From: Jiangella sp. DSM 45060
Lineage (GTDB): Bacteria > Actinomycetota > Actinomycetes > Jiangellales > Jiangellaceae
Length of the DNA: 64,000 nt
NCBI RefSeq assembly: GCF_900105175.1
Contig: NZ_LT629771.1
Span: 806,001-870,000 of the forward strand
Direction of reading: 5' to 3'
The notes under the pieces were generated by a model. The model made no database searches. It was given only the letters and a program-made list of their open reading frames with translations, and was not told the origin of the DNA. How positions within the stretch are numbered: the first letter of the stretch is position 1; each line of letters begins with the position of its first letter. The position numbers and the translations under genes were made by a program. Shown piece after piece: positions 40,366 to 48,839 of the stretch.

Positions 40366-41226
40366 CTAGTGGCGTCGGCGCCGGCGCCCCGCGGACGGTG
40401 GGTCGGCGTCGTCGGCGTCGTCGGCGGCGTCGGGTGCGGGCTGGTCCGGTCGCGACCGGGCGGCGACGAACGCGAGCAGGACGATGACCGCGGCGGCCGC
40501 CACGACCACCACGGCGGCCTGCCAATACGGCCGTCCGTTCACGATCATCACGACGGCGGCGACGGCGGCCGCGAGCGACCCGTAGACGGCCAGTTCGGTG
40601 ATCGACGGGATGACGATGGGCAGCGATCGGCGCGGCGCGGGATCGGGCCGCGGCCCGGGCGTGGCGGCGGGCGCGTCGCGCGGGGTGCGCGGCATGGCGG
40701 CGGTAGGCGGGTCGTGCGGCGTGGTGGGAGCGGACGGCGTGATGGGAGCGGAGGGCGTCGCCGTGGTGGACGGCTGGCGGCCCGCCCGTCGCGGACGGGG
40801 GACGGCGTCGGGGAAGGCGGTCCACGGTTCGGCGCCGGGCCGCAGCGGGGCGTCGCCGGGCGTGACCGGCCGCTGGAAGGACGCCGTGCCGTCGGGTGCG
40901 GGGGTCACGGGCGCCGCGGGGGCGGTGTGGCCGGCCGCGCGCCGCCCGGCGGCGAACCGCTCGGCCGCCCGTCCCGCCGCGGCCGCCCGCGCCGCCGCCC
41001 GTTCGTCGAGCGGTCCCGGCTGTCCGGCGGCGGGCCCTTGGGGGCCGGCGGCGGGTCCCGGCGGGCCAGCGACGGGTGGTCCCGGCCGTCCGGCGGTGGG
41101 CGGCTCACCCGCCCGGCCGGCGGGCCGCCGCGCGTCCTCCGCGGCCTCGTCGGGTGGCGCCTCGGGCTCCGGCGCGTCACCGGACCGGCTCGCCGCCCGC
41201 CGGCCTGCCTGACGGCGCTTCGCCAC
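40366..41226 (-). CDS. Proline/alanine-rich membrane protein
   Basis: 286 residues from GTG 41226, which follows GAGGAG. The first 190 residues are low-complexity, first basic (AKRRQAGRRAASRSG) then Pro/Gly/Ala-rich. Two helices near 205-250 (SITELAVYGSLAAAVAAVVM and WQAAVVVVAAAAVIVLLAFV) separated by NGRPY, then an acidic and Arg-rich tail. Function unknown. 25 bases upstream of orn on the same strand. Confidence 0.55.
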   Translation of the reverse strand: MAKRRQAGRRAASRSGDAPEPEAPPDEAAEDARRPAGRAGEPPTAGRPGPPVAGPPGPAAGPQGPAAGQPGPLDERAAARAAAAGRAAERFAAGRRAAGHTAPAAPVTPAPDGTASFQRPVTPGDAPLRPGAEPWTAFPDAVPRPRRAGRQPSTTATPSAPITPSAPTTPHDPPTAAMPRTPRDAPAATPGPRPDPAPRRSLPIVIPSITELAVYGSLAAAVAAVVMIVNGRPYWQAAVVVVAAAAVIVLLAFVAARSRPDQPAPDAADDADDADPPSAGRRRRRH

Positions 41227-41318
41227 CGGTACTCCTCGCAGCGTGGAACGGACGATCGGGTGTGCGGCAGAGCCTAGTCCCGAATGATCGCCGAACCCAC
41301 CCGAAGCAAACTTGAGTC

Positions 41319-41333
41319 CGAAAACCATTCTCA
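41319..41333 (+). promoter_or_regulatory. Candidate Zur box upstream of aztD
   Basis: CCGAAAACCATTCTCAA closely resembles the actinobacterial Zur consensus TGAAAATNATTNTCA. It is 15 bases before the ATG of a zinc metallochaperone-type gene, so zinc-dependent repression is likely. Confidence 0.65.
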
Positions 41334-41347
41334 ATTAGGGTTCCGGC

Positions 41348-42595
41348 ATGACCACACCACGTATCGCCACCGCCACCACGGCCACGCTCGCCGTCGCCGC
41401 CCTGCTGCTCACCGCCTGCGGCGACGACGGCGGCGACGCCTCGTCCGCCCGCGGCGAGAGCACGTCGTCCCCGCGGGAGGACGGCGCGCAGGAGGTCCAG
41501 GAGGCCGCGTCCCGGCTGGTCGCGACGTACGACGGCGGCCTGATGGTCATCGACGGCGAGACGCTGGAGGTGGCCGGGACGGTCGAACTGGACGGCTTCA
41601 CGCGGGTCAACCCGGCGGGCGACGACCGCCACGTCATGGTCTCCGCCGGCGACGCGTTCCGGGTGCTCGACGCCGGGGCCTGGAGCAGCGCGCACGGCGA
41701 TCACGAGCACCACTACGTCGGCGATCCCGCGTTCACCGGCGTCGAGTTCCAGGCCGACCACCCCGGCCACGTCGTCCGGCACGCGGGCACGACGGTGCTG
41801 TTCAGCGACGGCTCCGGCCGCATCGAGTTGTTCCGGGCCGACGAGCTGGCCGAGGGCGCGCCGCGGACCGAGGTCGTCCAGGCCGACCAGCCGCACCACG
41901 GCGTCGCTGTGCAGCTGGCGAACGACGAGCTGCTGGTCACCCTGGGTGACGAGACGACGCGCACCGGCGCCAAGGTCCTCGACGCCGACGGCGCCGAGAT
42001 CGCCCGCAACGAGGAGTGCCCCGGCGTGCACGGCGAGGCGGTCGCCGACGACGAGACTATCGTCGTCGGGTGCGAGAACGGCGTCCTCGTCTACCGCGAC
42101 GGCGCGTTCACGAAGATCCCCAGCCCCGACCCGTACGGCCGCATCGGCAACCAGGCCGGCTCGGACGAGTCCGCCGTCGTCCTCGGCGACTACAAGGGCG
42201 ACCCCGACGCCGAGCTGGAGCGGCCCGAGCGGGTCTCGCTGATCGACACCGCCACGAACACGCTGCGCCTGGTCGACCTCGGCGTCAGCTACACGTTCCG
42301 CTCCCTCGCCCGCGGCCCGCAGGGTGAGGCACTGGTGCTCGGCACCGACGGCGCGATCCACGTCATCGACCCGGTGACGGCCGAGGTCACCGGCGCGATC
42401 CCGGTGATCGGCGCCTGGACGGAGCCGGAGGACTGGCAGCAGCCGCGGCCGGCCCTGCACGTCGAGGGCGACACCGCGTACGTCACCGACCCCGCGTCGA
42501 GCGAGCTGCACGCCGTCGATCTGGCCGCCGGGTCGGTCGTCGCGTCGGCCACGTTGCCGCAGGTCCCCAACGAGTTGACCGGCGCGAAGGAGTAA
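41348..42595 (+). CDS. aztD: AztD-type zinc metallochaperone lipoprotein
   Basis: 415 residues. Lipoprotein signal with lipobox LTAC (Cys24). A WD/propeller-like body includes VATYDGGLMVIDGETLEVAG, AHGDHEHHYVGD (His-rich metal site), DQPHHGVAVQ and a conserved Cys in ECPGVHGE, all matching AztD. AztD binds zinc outside the membrane and passes it to the ABC binding protein AztC. The aztABC transporter is not adjacent. Preceded by a Zur-like box. The tail KE ends at AAGGAG, which serves the next gene. Confidence 0.9.
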   Translation: MTTPRIATATTATLAVAALLLTACGDDGGDASSARGESTSSPREDGAQEVQEAASRLVATYDGGLMVIDGETLEVAGTVELDGFTRVNPAGDDRHVMVSAGDAFRVLDAGAWSSAHGDHEHHYVGDPAFTGVEFQADHPGHVVRHAGTTVLFSDGSGRIELFRADELAEGAPRTEVVQADQPHHGVAVQLANDELLVTLGDETTRTGAKVLDADGAEIARNEECPGVHGEAVADDETIVVGCENGVLVYRDGAFTKIPSPDPYGRIGNQAGSDESAVVLGDYKGDPDAELERPERVSLIDTATNTLRLVDLGVSYTFRSLARGPQGEALVLGTDGAIHVIDPVTAEVTGAIPVIGAWTEPEDWQQPRPALHVEGDTAYVTDPASSELHAVDLAAGSVVASATLPQVPNELTGAKE

Positions 42596-42607
42596 CATTT
42601 CCAGCCG

Positions 42608-43270
42608 ATGAGCTTCCAGCCCCTGCCGCCGGCCCCGCCGCCGCCACCGCCCCCACCGGCCGCCCGCCGCCGCCGGTGGGTGTGGCCGGTCGTGGCCGTG
42701 GTCGCCCTGCTGGCGGGCGGCGGCGCCGGCGTCGCCGTCGGCATGAGCCTCGACGACGACGAGTCCGCGCCCGCCGCGCAGGAGTCCCCGGCCCCGCAAG
42801 AGACCGGCGAGGGCGGCGACAGCGACGAGCTCGAGCGGCTGCGCGACCGCCTCGAAGAGGTCGAGCAGCAGCGCGACGACCTCAAGCGGCGTCTCGACGA
42901 AGCCCGCGCCGAGCTCGACTCCGGCGCGACCGAGCCGCCGGCCGACGAGTCGCTCGAGTCCGAGCCGACGCCGTTCGAGGGCGAGTTCACCGACGGCGTC
43001 TTCACCTTCACCGACGTGCAGGTGCTGCGCGACTTCGCCGGCGACTTCGAGGTCCGGGCCACGGTGACGAACACCGGCGACGAGACCGTCGACTACGTCG
43101 ACTGGACGGCGACCGTCCTCAACGGCGGCGAGACCGTCTCCACTCTGACGACCTCGGCCACCGGGCTGGCTGCCGGCGACTCCGTCGACGCCCAGTTCAT
43201 CGGCTTCGACGACTACGGCGACTGGGACGCCGTCGAGTTCGCCGTCGACTCCGACACCAACCGCACCTAG
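42608..43270 (+). CDS. Membrane protein with coiled coil and exported FxLYD-like domain
   Basis: 220 residues. N-terminal PPAPPPPPPPPAARRR, one helix (about 25-46), a coiled coil (SDELERLRDRLEEVEQQRDD and following, about 76-105), then an exported domain FTDVQVLRDFAGDFEVRATV, TNTGDETVDYVDW, typical of FxLYD. Probably senses or scaffolds something outside. It is 12 bases after aztD and uses its AAGGAG, so co-transcribed, perhaps zinc-linked. Its stop codon lies inside the left end of the MITE. Confidence 0.65.
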   Translation: MSFQPLPPAPPPPPPPPAARRRRWVWPVVAVVALLAGGGAGVAVGMSLDDDESAPAAQESPAPQETGEGGDSDELERLRDRLEEVEQQRDDLKRRLDEARAELDSGATEPPADESLESEPTPFEGEFTDGVFTFTDVQVLRDFAGDFEVRATVTNTGDETVDYVDWTATVLNGGETVSTLTTSATGLAAGDSVDAQFIGFDDYGDWDAVEFAVDSDTNRT

Positions 43271-43432
43271 GGTGTGTCTCCCGGGTCCATGGCCTACTGC
43301 GCGACGCCCAGGCGGCGCCTCGCTGCGTTCTCGTCAGTCGCCATAGGCACCGCTATGATTCCTTCCTCGGCCTTGCGAGGCATCCACCTGGACGCCGCTC
43401 GCTACGGCCGAGACCCGGGAGACACACCCTAG
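43267..43432. mobile_element. MITE-like element, 166 bp, with 21-bp perfect terminal inverted repeats
   Basis: Left end CTAGGGTGTGTCTCCCGGGT (43267-43286, then C) is exactly reverse-complemented at 43412-43432. CTAG at both outer edges may be a target duplication. Inside, further inverted segments (CGCCCAGGCGG with CCACCTGGACG, GCCTCGC with GCGAGGC, CATAG with CTATG) let the whole element fold into one long hairpin. No coding capacity. The left end supplies the stop codon of the preceding gene. Confidence 0.8.
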
Positions 43433-43506
43433 CGTTCTCGTAGCCGTCGTCCGGCCGTCGCGAACCGGACATTGACCCGTTGTCAATCGCCGTGACGGTG
43501 GCGGTC

Positions 43507-44352
43507 ATGAGCGAACGGTCCCGTTTCCGCCGCATCGTCCGCGCCGTCGTGGCGGTCCCGCTGGCAGCCGCCCTCGGGGTCGCCGTCACGGCCGCCGCGC
43601 ACGCCGTCGACGGCCCGCACGACGCCGCACACGCCCACAACGACTACGAGCACGAGCGCCCGCTCCTCGACGCGCTCGACCACGGGTTCACCAGCGTCGA
43701 GGCCGACGTCTGGCTCGTCGACGGCGAGCTGCTGGTCGCGCACGACGTCTGGGAGGTGGAGCCCGGCCGGACCCTGCAGTCGCTGTACCTCGACCCGCTG
43801 CGCGACCTCGTCCACGCCAACGGCGGCTCGGTGTACCCGGGCTGGGACGGCTCGCTGCAGTTGCTCATCGACATCAAGAACACCGGCGAGGCGACGTACG
43901 CCGAGGTCGACGCCGTGCTGCGGCAGTACCAGGACGTCCTGACCCGCTACGTCGGCGGCCGGGTGCAGCCGGGCGCCGTCACCGCCGTCATCAGCGGCGA
44001 CCGGCCGAAGGCGACGATGCAGGCGCAGCGGCTGCGCTTCGCCGGGTACGACGGCCGCCTCGGCGACCTCACCAGCGGGCTGCCGGCCGGGTTCATGCCG
44101 CTGGTCAGCGACAACTGGGGCAACCACTTCACGTGGCGCGGCGTCGGCGCGATCCCTCCGGCCGAGCGCGAGAAGCTGCGGCAGATCGTCACGACGGCGC
44201 ACGCCGCCGGCTACCGCGTCCGCTTCTGGGCGACGCCGGACACCCCCGGGCCGGCCCGCGACGCGATCTGGGCCGAGCTGCTCGCCGCCGGCGTCGACCA
44301 CCTCAACACCGACGACCTCGCCGGCCTGGACGACTTCCTGTCCGCCCGCTAG
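43507..44352 (+). CDS. Secreted PI-PLC/GDPD-like phosphodiesterase-fold protein
   Basis: 281 residues from ATG 43507 (a TTG at 43480 is the alternative). Signal peptide with a hydrophobic run FRRIVRAVVAVPLAAALGVA ending AHA. HAHNDYEHERPLLDALDHGF resembles the GDPD/PI-PLC start (H-x-x-x-x-E), and TSVEADVWLVDGELLVAHDV supplies ExD and HD. LIDIKN follows. These match TIM-barrel phosphodiesterases and fungal AIM6-like proteins. Probably cleaves a phosphodiester outside the cell. It overlaps the convergent methyltransferase by four bases. Confidence 0.75.
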   Translation: MSERSRFRRIVRAVVAVPLAAALGVAVTAAAHAVDGPHDAAHAHNDYEHERPLLDALDHGFTSVEADVWLVDGELLVAHDVWEVEPGRTLQSLYLDPLRDLVHANGGSVYPGWDGSLQLLIDIKNTGEATYAEVDAVLRQYQDVLTRYVGGRVQPGAVTAVISGDRPKATMQAQRLRFAGYDGRLGDLTSGLPAGFMPLVSDNWGNHFTWRGVGAIPPAEREKLRQIVTTAHAAGYRVRFWATPDTPGPARDAIWAELLAAGVDHLNTDDLAGLDDFLSAR

Positions 44353-44882
44353 CCCGCCTTCTCGGCGCTGACCTGCAACGTCGCGCTGCCGCCGTCGACG
44401 GTGACGGCGGTCAGCGCCGCGCAGGCGCGCAGCGTCGCGGCGACCAGCGAGCCCGTGTCGCGCCCGCTGCCGGCGCCGTCGTCCGGCCCGTAGCCGTAGA
44501 ACAGCCGCAGCCGGCCGCCCGGCGCCAGCAGCTCCGCGAGCGCGTCGACGTTGGCCTTGCGCGGGTGCGTCCAGAACACGTTGACGTTCGACGCGAAGAT
44601 CAGGTCGAACCGTTGCGGCGGGTCCGCACTCAGCGTCGTCAGGTCCTGCTCCACGACAGTGACCCGGCCGGCGTCGACGAGGGCCCGGTTGCGCTCGCGG
44701 ATCCGCCGCACGCCGACGGCCGACCGGTCCAGCGCCGTGACGTGCCCGTCGCCGGTCAGCAGCGGCCCGATCTCGGCGACGGCGACCCCCGGGGCGGCGC
44801 CCAGCTCGAGGATCCGCTCGGTCCCGGTCAGCCCGAGCCGCGGGATCAGCCTGGCGATGTGCGCGGGTGGCCGTTCGCTCAT
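44349..44882 (-). CDS. Class I SAM-dependent methyltransferase
   Basis: 177 residues from ATG 44882. ILELGAAPGVAVAEIGPLL is SAM motif I (E/DxGxxxG), VTALDRSAVGVRRIRERN motif II, FDLIFASNVNVFW motif IV and PGGRLRLFYGYGPDDG motif V. Substrate unknown. Small, similar to ubiE-like or methyltransferase-25 domain proteins. Confidence 0.85.
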   Translation of the reverse strand: MSERPPAHIARLIPRLGLTGTERILELGAAPGVAVAEIGPLLTGDGHVTALDRSAVGVRRIRERNRALVDAGRVTVVEQDLTTLSADPPQRFDLIFASNVNVFWTHPRKANVDALAELLAPGGRLRLFYGYGPDDGAGSGRDTGSLVAATLRACAALTAVTVDGGSATLQVSAEKAG

Positions 44883-45053
44883 GGCGGAGAGTGTCGCAGC
44901 CGATCCCTGACAAGGTGCGTCAAGAGCCGCGATTCGCGATACGGTGCGCCCGAGTAGTTCCCGGTTGCCTTCGTCGTCACTGACCCCGGCACAGCGGGAC
45001 CGTCGGGGGACGGGGACCTCCCGGCAGGTTGCCGCGCGCCCCCGGGAGGGATC

Positions 45054-45419
45054 GTGTCCGCACCACGTTCCGGCCCGTTCGCGTGGTCGCCGTTCGGTGA
45101 CGGGTACCTCGTCGCGTCCACCGACCCCACCGGCCACCCCGTCGTCGACCTCGTCCTGCCGTCGCCCGACGGGGTGCTGCGCTGGGTCGCCGCCTTCGCC
45201 CCGGACGACGTCGAGTCGCTGGTGTCGCTGTCCGTTCCGCCTGTTGCCGCCGCCCCCGTTGCGGCCGCCGCGCCCGCCGTCCGCCCGGATGCCGGCCGGG
45301 CCCGCGCCCGTTCCGCCGACCGCCGGCTGACGACGATGGGCGGCCTTGCGTTGGCGCTCGGTATGGTGGCGGTCTTCTGGATCGCCCTGGGGGTGCTGCT
45401 GTGGACGCTGCTGAGGTGA
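45054..45419 (+). CDS. Small protein with C-terminal membrane helix
   Basis: 121 residues from GTG 45054, GGGAGG 7-12 bases upstream. A soluble start PRSGPFAWSPFGDGYLVAST and DLVLPSPDGVLRWVAAFAPD, an Ala/Pro linker, then one helix near 95-118 (LALALGMVAVFWIALGVLLW). No family recognised. Overlaps the next gene by 19 bases. Confidence 0.55.
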   Translation: MSAPRSGPFAWSPFGDGYLVASTDPTGHPVVDLVLPSPDGVLRWVAAFAPDDVESLVSLSVPPVAAAPVAAAAPAVRPDAGRARARSADRRLTTMGGLALALGMVAVFWIALGVLLWTLLR

Positions 45420-45787
45420 GGCCGCGGCGGCTGATTTCGGTGCACGACTACCTCTGGGCGGCGGTCCCCATCCTGCTCGTCGTCTTCGTGTGGATGTACG
45501 GCGGCTTCGCGTTCGGCCTCGGCGAGGAGACCTGCCCCGACCGGCGCACCGCCGACGACACCTCGCTGGACGTCGTCGCCTCGAATCGCGACTACGTGCC
45601 GGTGGACTTCACCTGCGAATACGCCGACGGCACGGCCTACCGGTACGTGCCGCACGGCGCCAAGCTCGCGATGTACGGCGCCGTCCTGGGCGCCGCCGCC
45701 AGCCTCGTCACCGCGACCGTCATCAGCCGCCGCCTCGCCCGTGAGGTCACACCTGTCCGCGGGAGAACTGTCCGACCCCCGGCGTAG
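45401..45787 (+). CDS. Small two-helix membrane protein
   Basis: 128 residues. Helices at about 18-38 and 86-108 enclose an exported loop with two cysteines (ETCPDRRTADDTSLDVVASN and VDFTCEYADGTAYRY), likely disulfide-bonded. The overlap with the previous gene implies translational coupling. Unknown function. The start may be GTG at 45401 or one of a few codons later. Confidence 0.55.
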   Translation: MDAAEVRPRRLISVHDYLWAAVPILLVVFVWMYGGFAFGLGEETCPDRRTADDTSLDVVASNRDYVPVDFTCEYADGTAYRYVPHGAKLAMYGAVLGAAASLVTATVISRRLAREVTPVRGRTVRPPA

Positions 45788-45836
45788 CGTCACCCCCGCC
45801 GCGAGGACACCTCGCCGGTTCTTCTGGGGGCACACC

Positions 45837-46508
45837 ATGTCTGACACCACACCTGCAGGTCCCGGGTCCGAGCCGAGCATCGACGTTCCGCCGCCTCCTC
45901 CGCCTCCGGCGGGAGCCGCAGAACCGCGGCGGAGACGCGTGCCATGGGTCCTGGTCGGAGTCGTCGTGATGCTGCTGGCCGCCGCCTTCTCCGCTGGATG
46001 GGGAATCCGTGACGGCCGCGCCGGCGAGAGGGAGAGCGAGCTGCGGGCCGAGGCCGCCGGTCTCGCGGCCGACGGACGCCGGGCGGAAGCACGAGCCGAC
46101 GAGCTCGAGAGCAGCCTCGACGAGACGCAGGTCCAGCGAGACGAGCTGAAACAGCGCCTCGATGCCGCCGAGCAGGCCAACGCCGACCTCGTGGAGAGGT
46201 CGGCCGCGCTCGACCAGCGTGAGGCGGAGCTCGACCAGCGGCAGACGGCGATCGACGAGGTCGAGGCCGGCATCGAGGCGAACACCGTCACGGACGGAGT
46301 CTGGACGGTCGGCCTCGATATCGCGGCCGGCACCTACCGGGCCACCGGCGTGTCCAGCTCCTGCTACTGGGCTGTCCTGCGGACCGGGAGCAACGGCGAC
46401 GACATCATCGCGAACGATCTGCCGAGTGGCGGCAATCCGCAGGTCACTGTCGAAGACGGTCAGGACTTCGAGACCGTCCGGTGCGGTGAGTGGGTCAAGG
46501 TCGAGTAG
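45837..46508 (+). CDS. Membrane protein with coiled coil and exported repeat domain
   Basis: 223 residues from ATG 45837. Proline-rich start IDVPPPPPPPAGAAEPRRRR, one helix (about 36-54), coiled coil to about 145 (ELESSLDETQVQRDELKQRL, AALDQREAELDQRQTAIDEV), then TDGVWTVGLDIAAGTYRATG and SSSCYWAVLR, a domain found in many actinobacterial lipoproteins. The plan is the same as the protein at 42608: Pro-rich start, helix, coiled coil, exported beta domain. It may belong to the same family of surface sensors. Confidence 0.65.
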   Translation: MSDTTPAGPGSEPSIDVPPPPPPPAGAAEPRRRRVPWVLVGVVVMLLAAAFSAGWGIRDGRAGERESELRAEAAGLAADGRRAEARADELESSLDETQVQRDELKQRLDAAEQANADLVERSAALDQREAELDQRQTAIDEVEAGIEANTVTDGVWTVGLDIAAGTYRATGVSSSCYWAVLRTGSNGDDIIANDLPSGGNPQVTVEDGQDFETVRCGEWVKVE

Positions 46509-46533
46509 GAGCCGGCGGTTATCGTGGCCGGTC

Positions 46534-47376
46534 GTGAAGGTCCTCGTCGTCGGCGGCAGCGGGTTCCTGGGCGGTGAGTTGGTCCGCCAAGCCCGTGCGG
46601 CCGGCCACGACGTCGCCGCGACGTACCTGACGCGGCCGGGCGGCGACGACGGTGTGGTGTGGCGGGCGCTGGACGTCCGCCGCCGGGATGACGTCGGGGC
46701 GCTGGTCGCCGCCGTCCGCCCGGACGTCGTCGTCAACGCCGCGTACCGCCAGTCCGACTGGGCGATCACCGCCGACGGCGCCGCCCACGTGGCGCTGGCC
46801 GCCGCCGCGTCCGCCGTCCGCCTCGTCCACGTCTCCAGCGACGCGGTCTTCTCCGGCGCCGCCGTCCACTACGACGAGACGGCCGTCCCGGACCCCGTCA
46901 ACCCCTACGGCGCGGCGAAGGCGGCGGCCGAGACGGCGGTCAGGGCGATCGCGCCGCACGGGGTCGTCGTGCGGACCTCTCTGATCATCGGCGACGGCGG
47001 CTCGCCCCAGGAGGCGTTCGTCCACGACCTCGCCGCCGGCCGCCGCGACGGCGTCCTCTTCACCGACGACATCCGCTGCCCCGTCCACGTCGCCGACCTC
47101 GCGGCCGCCCTGCTCGAGCTGGCCGCGTCCGCCCGCACCGGCACCCACCACGTCGCAGGCCCCGACGCCGTCAGCCGGTACGACCTCGGGCGGCTCATCG
47201 CCCGCCGCGACGGTCTCGACGGCGCCGCGCTGCCGGCCGGCACCCGTGCCGCGTCCGGACCACCCGGACCCCTCGACGTCCGCCTCGACAGCCGCGCGAC
47301 GCAGACCGTGCTACAGACCCGCCTGCGAGGCGCTCGGGAGTTCCTGACGGCAGGAACTGTCCGACCCCGCGACTAA
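46534..47376 (+). CDS. RmlD-like (dTDP-4-dehydrorhamnose reductase family) SDR
   Basis: 280 residues from GTG 46534. KVLVVGGSGFLGGELVRQAR (GxxGxxG), DVVVNAAYRQSDW, STxxVF-like SSDAVFSGAAVHYDE and NPYGAAKAAAE (YxxxK) match the RmlD family. Makes or modifies a deoxysugar nucleotide, or, like other single RmlD-like genes, acts in another pathway; no rmlABC is near. The start follows the previous gene by 26 bases. Confidence 0.8.
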   Translation: MKVLVVGGSGFLGGELVRQARAAGHDVAATYLTRPGGDDGVVWRALDVRRRDDVGALVAAVRPDVVVNAAYRQSDWAITADGAAHVALAAAASAVRLVHVSSDAVFSGAAVHYDETAVPDPVNPYGAAKAAAETAVRAIAPHGVVVRTSLIIGDGGSPQEAFVHDLAAGRRDGVLFTDDIRCPVHVADLAAALLELAASARTGTHHVAGPDAVSRYDLGRLIARRDGLDGAALPAGTRAASGPPGPLDVRLDSRATQTVLQTRLRGAREFLTAGTVRPRD

Positions 47377-47419
47377 CCTCCCGCGCAGCAAGGGGGAGAG
47401 CGATGAGGGAGCGGGTGGA

Positions 47420-48817
47420 ATGACCGAAGAGAGCTGGCACGAGGCACGGCTGATCCCGACGTCGGGCATCAACGGCGCCGAGGAGCAGGAGCGCCGGGCG
47501 ACCTCGGCGTTGCTGGCCGTGATGACGGCGGTCCGCGAGTTCGGCCGCGCGCTGACGAAACCGTTCGGCGCGCCGGCCGGCAACGTCGAGACCTACATCG
47601 AGGTGCCGTTCGTCCTGGGCGAGAAGAAGCTGTTCCCGGACGGGCTGGTCCGGGTCAGCCGCGGCCAGAAGTCGTGGACGGCGCTGGTCGAGGTCAAGAC
47701 GGGCAGCAACGAGCTGGTGCCGGAGCAGCTGGAGAACTACCTCGACATCGCCCGCGAGCAGGGCTTCGACGCGGTCCTGACCATCTCGAACGAGATCCCG
47801 GCCATCGCGGGGCAGCATCCGACGAAGGTCGACAAGCGCAAGTTGCGCAAGGTCGCGATGCATCACCTGTCGTGGACGAACGTGCTGACCGAGGCAGTCA
47901 TGCAGAAGGAGTTCCGCGGCATCGCCGACCCCGACCAGGCCTGGGTCCTCGGCGAGCTCATCCGGTACCTGGAGCACCCGCGCTCCGGCGCCCTCGAGTT
48001 CGACGACATGGGTGAGAACTGGGTCACGACCCGCAACGCCATCGCGGCCGGGACGCTCCGGTCCACCGACAAGGGCGTCAGTGAGGTCGCCAACCGCTTC
48101 GACGCGCTGCTGCGCTTCGCCAGCCTCCGGCTCGGCCGTCAGCTCGGCACCGAGGTGACGCCGGTGCTGTCGCGCAAAGAGCTGGCCGAGCCCGCGCTGC
48201 GCACCCAGTGGCTGATCGACCACCTGGCCGAGCACGCCACCCTCACCGGCGCGATCCGCATCCCCGACACCGTCGGCGAACTGGTGGTGACCGCCGACCT
48301 GCGGGCCGGCCGCATCACCTGCCACGTCGACGTCGACGCGCCTCGGGAGGGGCGGCAGACGACGCGGGTCAACTGGCTGGTGCGGCAGCTCAAGAACGCC
48401 CCGGCCGACCTGCGCATCGAGGCGTTCGTCCTGCACGGACGGGGTGCCGGCGCGGCCGAGCTGCTGGCGACGGTCCGCGACGACCCCGGTGTGCTGGTCG
48501 CCGACCCGGCCAAGGACCTCCGGACGTTCCGGGTCGCCCAGAGCCTGCCCATGGGCGGCAAGCGCGGCCGAGGACGTGGCAGCTTCATCGACTCCGTGCT
48601 CGCCGCGGTCGACGCCTTCTACGGCGAGGTCATCCAGCACCTGAAGGCGTGGTCGGCGGCGCCGCCGCGGCTGCGTCCCGAGCCCGAGGCCGCGGACCGG
48701 CGGCCCGAGGTGCCGGCGGCCCTGGTCTCGACATCGCTGTCCTCGCAGGACGGCGCCGAGGCGGTGCCTCCTCCGGCCCCGGAGCCCGTGCCGGAGGAGG
48801 TGGCCGCCGCGGAGTGA
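47420..48817 (+). CDS. Stand-alone PD-(D/E)XK-like nuclease-fold protein
   Basis: 465 residues. ETYIEVPFVLGEKKLFPDGL then TALVEVKTGSNELVPEQLEN gives the restriction-endonuclease pattern E..PD..ExK with Asp74 and Glu91-x-Lys93. QLENYLDIAREQGFDAVLTI follows, as in nuclease cores. The other 340 residues contain two similar alpha/beta regions and a low-complexity tail rich in Pro/Glu. No methylase, helicase or specificity partner is adjacent, so it is not an obvious restriction system. The role could be DNA repair or defence; I do not recognise a named family. Confidence 0.6.
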   Translation: MTEESWHEARLIPTSGINGAEEQERRATSALLAVMTAVREFGRALTKPFGAPAGNVETYIEVPFVLGEKKLFPDGLVRVSRGQKSWTALVEVKTGSNELVPEQLENYLDIAREQGFDAVLTISNEIPAIAGQHPTKVDKRKLRKVAMHHLSWTNVLTEAVMQKEFRGIADPDQAWVLGELIRYLEHPRSGALEFDDMGENWVTTRNAIAAGTLRSTDKGVSEVANRFDALLRFASLRLGRQLGTEVTPVLSRKELAEPALRTQWLIDHLAEHATLTGAIRIPDTVGELVVTADLRAGRITCHVDVDAPREGRQTTRVNWLVRQLKNAPADLRIEAFVLHGRGAGAAELLATVRDDPGVLVADPAKDLRTFRVAQSLPMGGKRGRGRGSFIDSVLAAVDAFYGEVIQHLKAWSAAPPRLRPEPEAADRRPEVPAALVSTSLSSQDGAEAVPPPAPEPVPEEVAAAE

Positions 48818-48839
48818 CGGCCACCTCGCCCTGACGGCG

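Noticed and set aside
43271-43506. Attenuator or small RNA between the coiled-coil gene and the phosphodiesterase
   Set aside because: The inverted repeats are terminal and perfect, and the CTAG edges fit a mobile element better than a regulatory hairpin.
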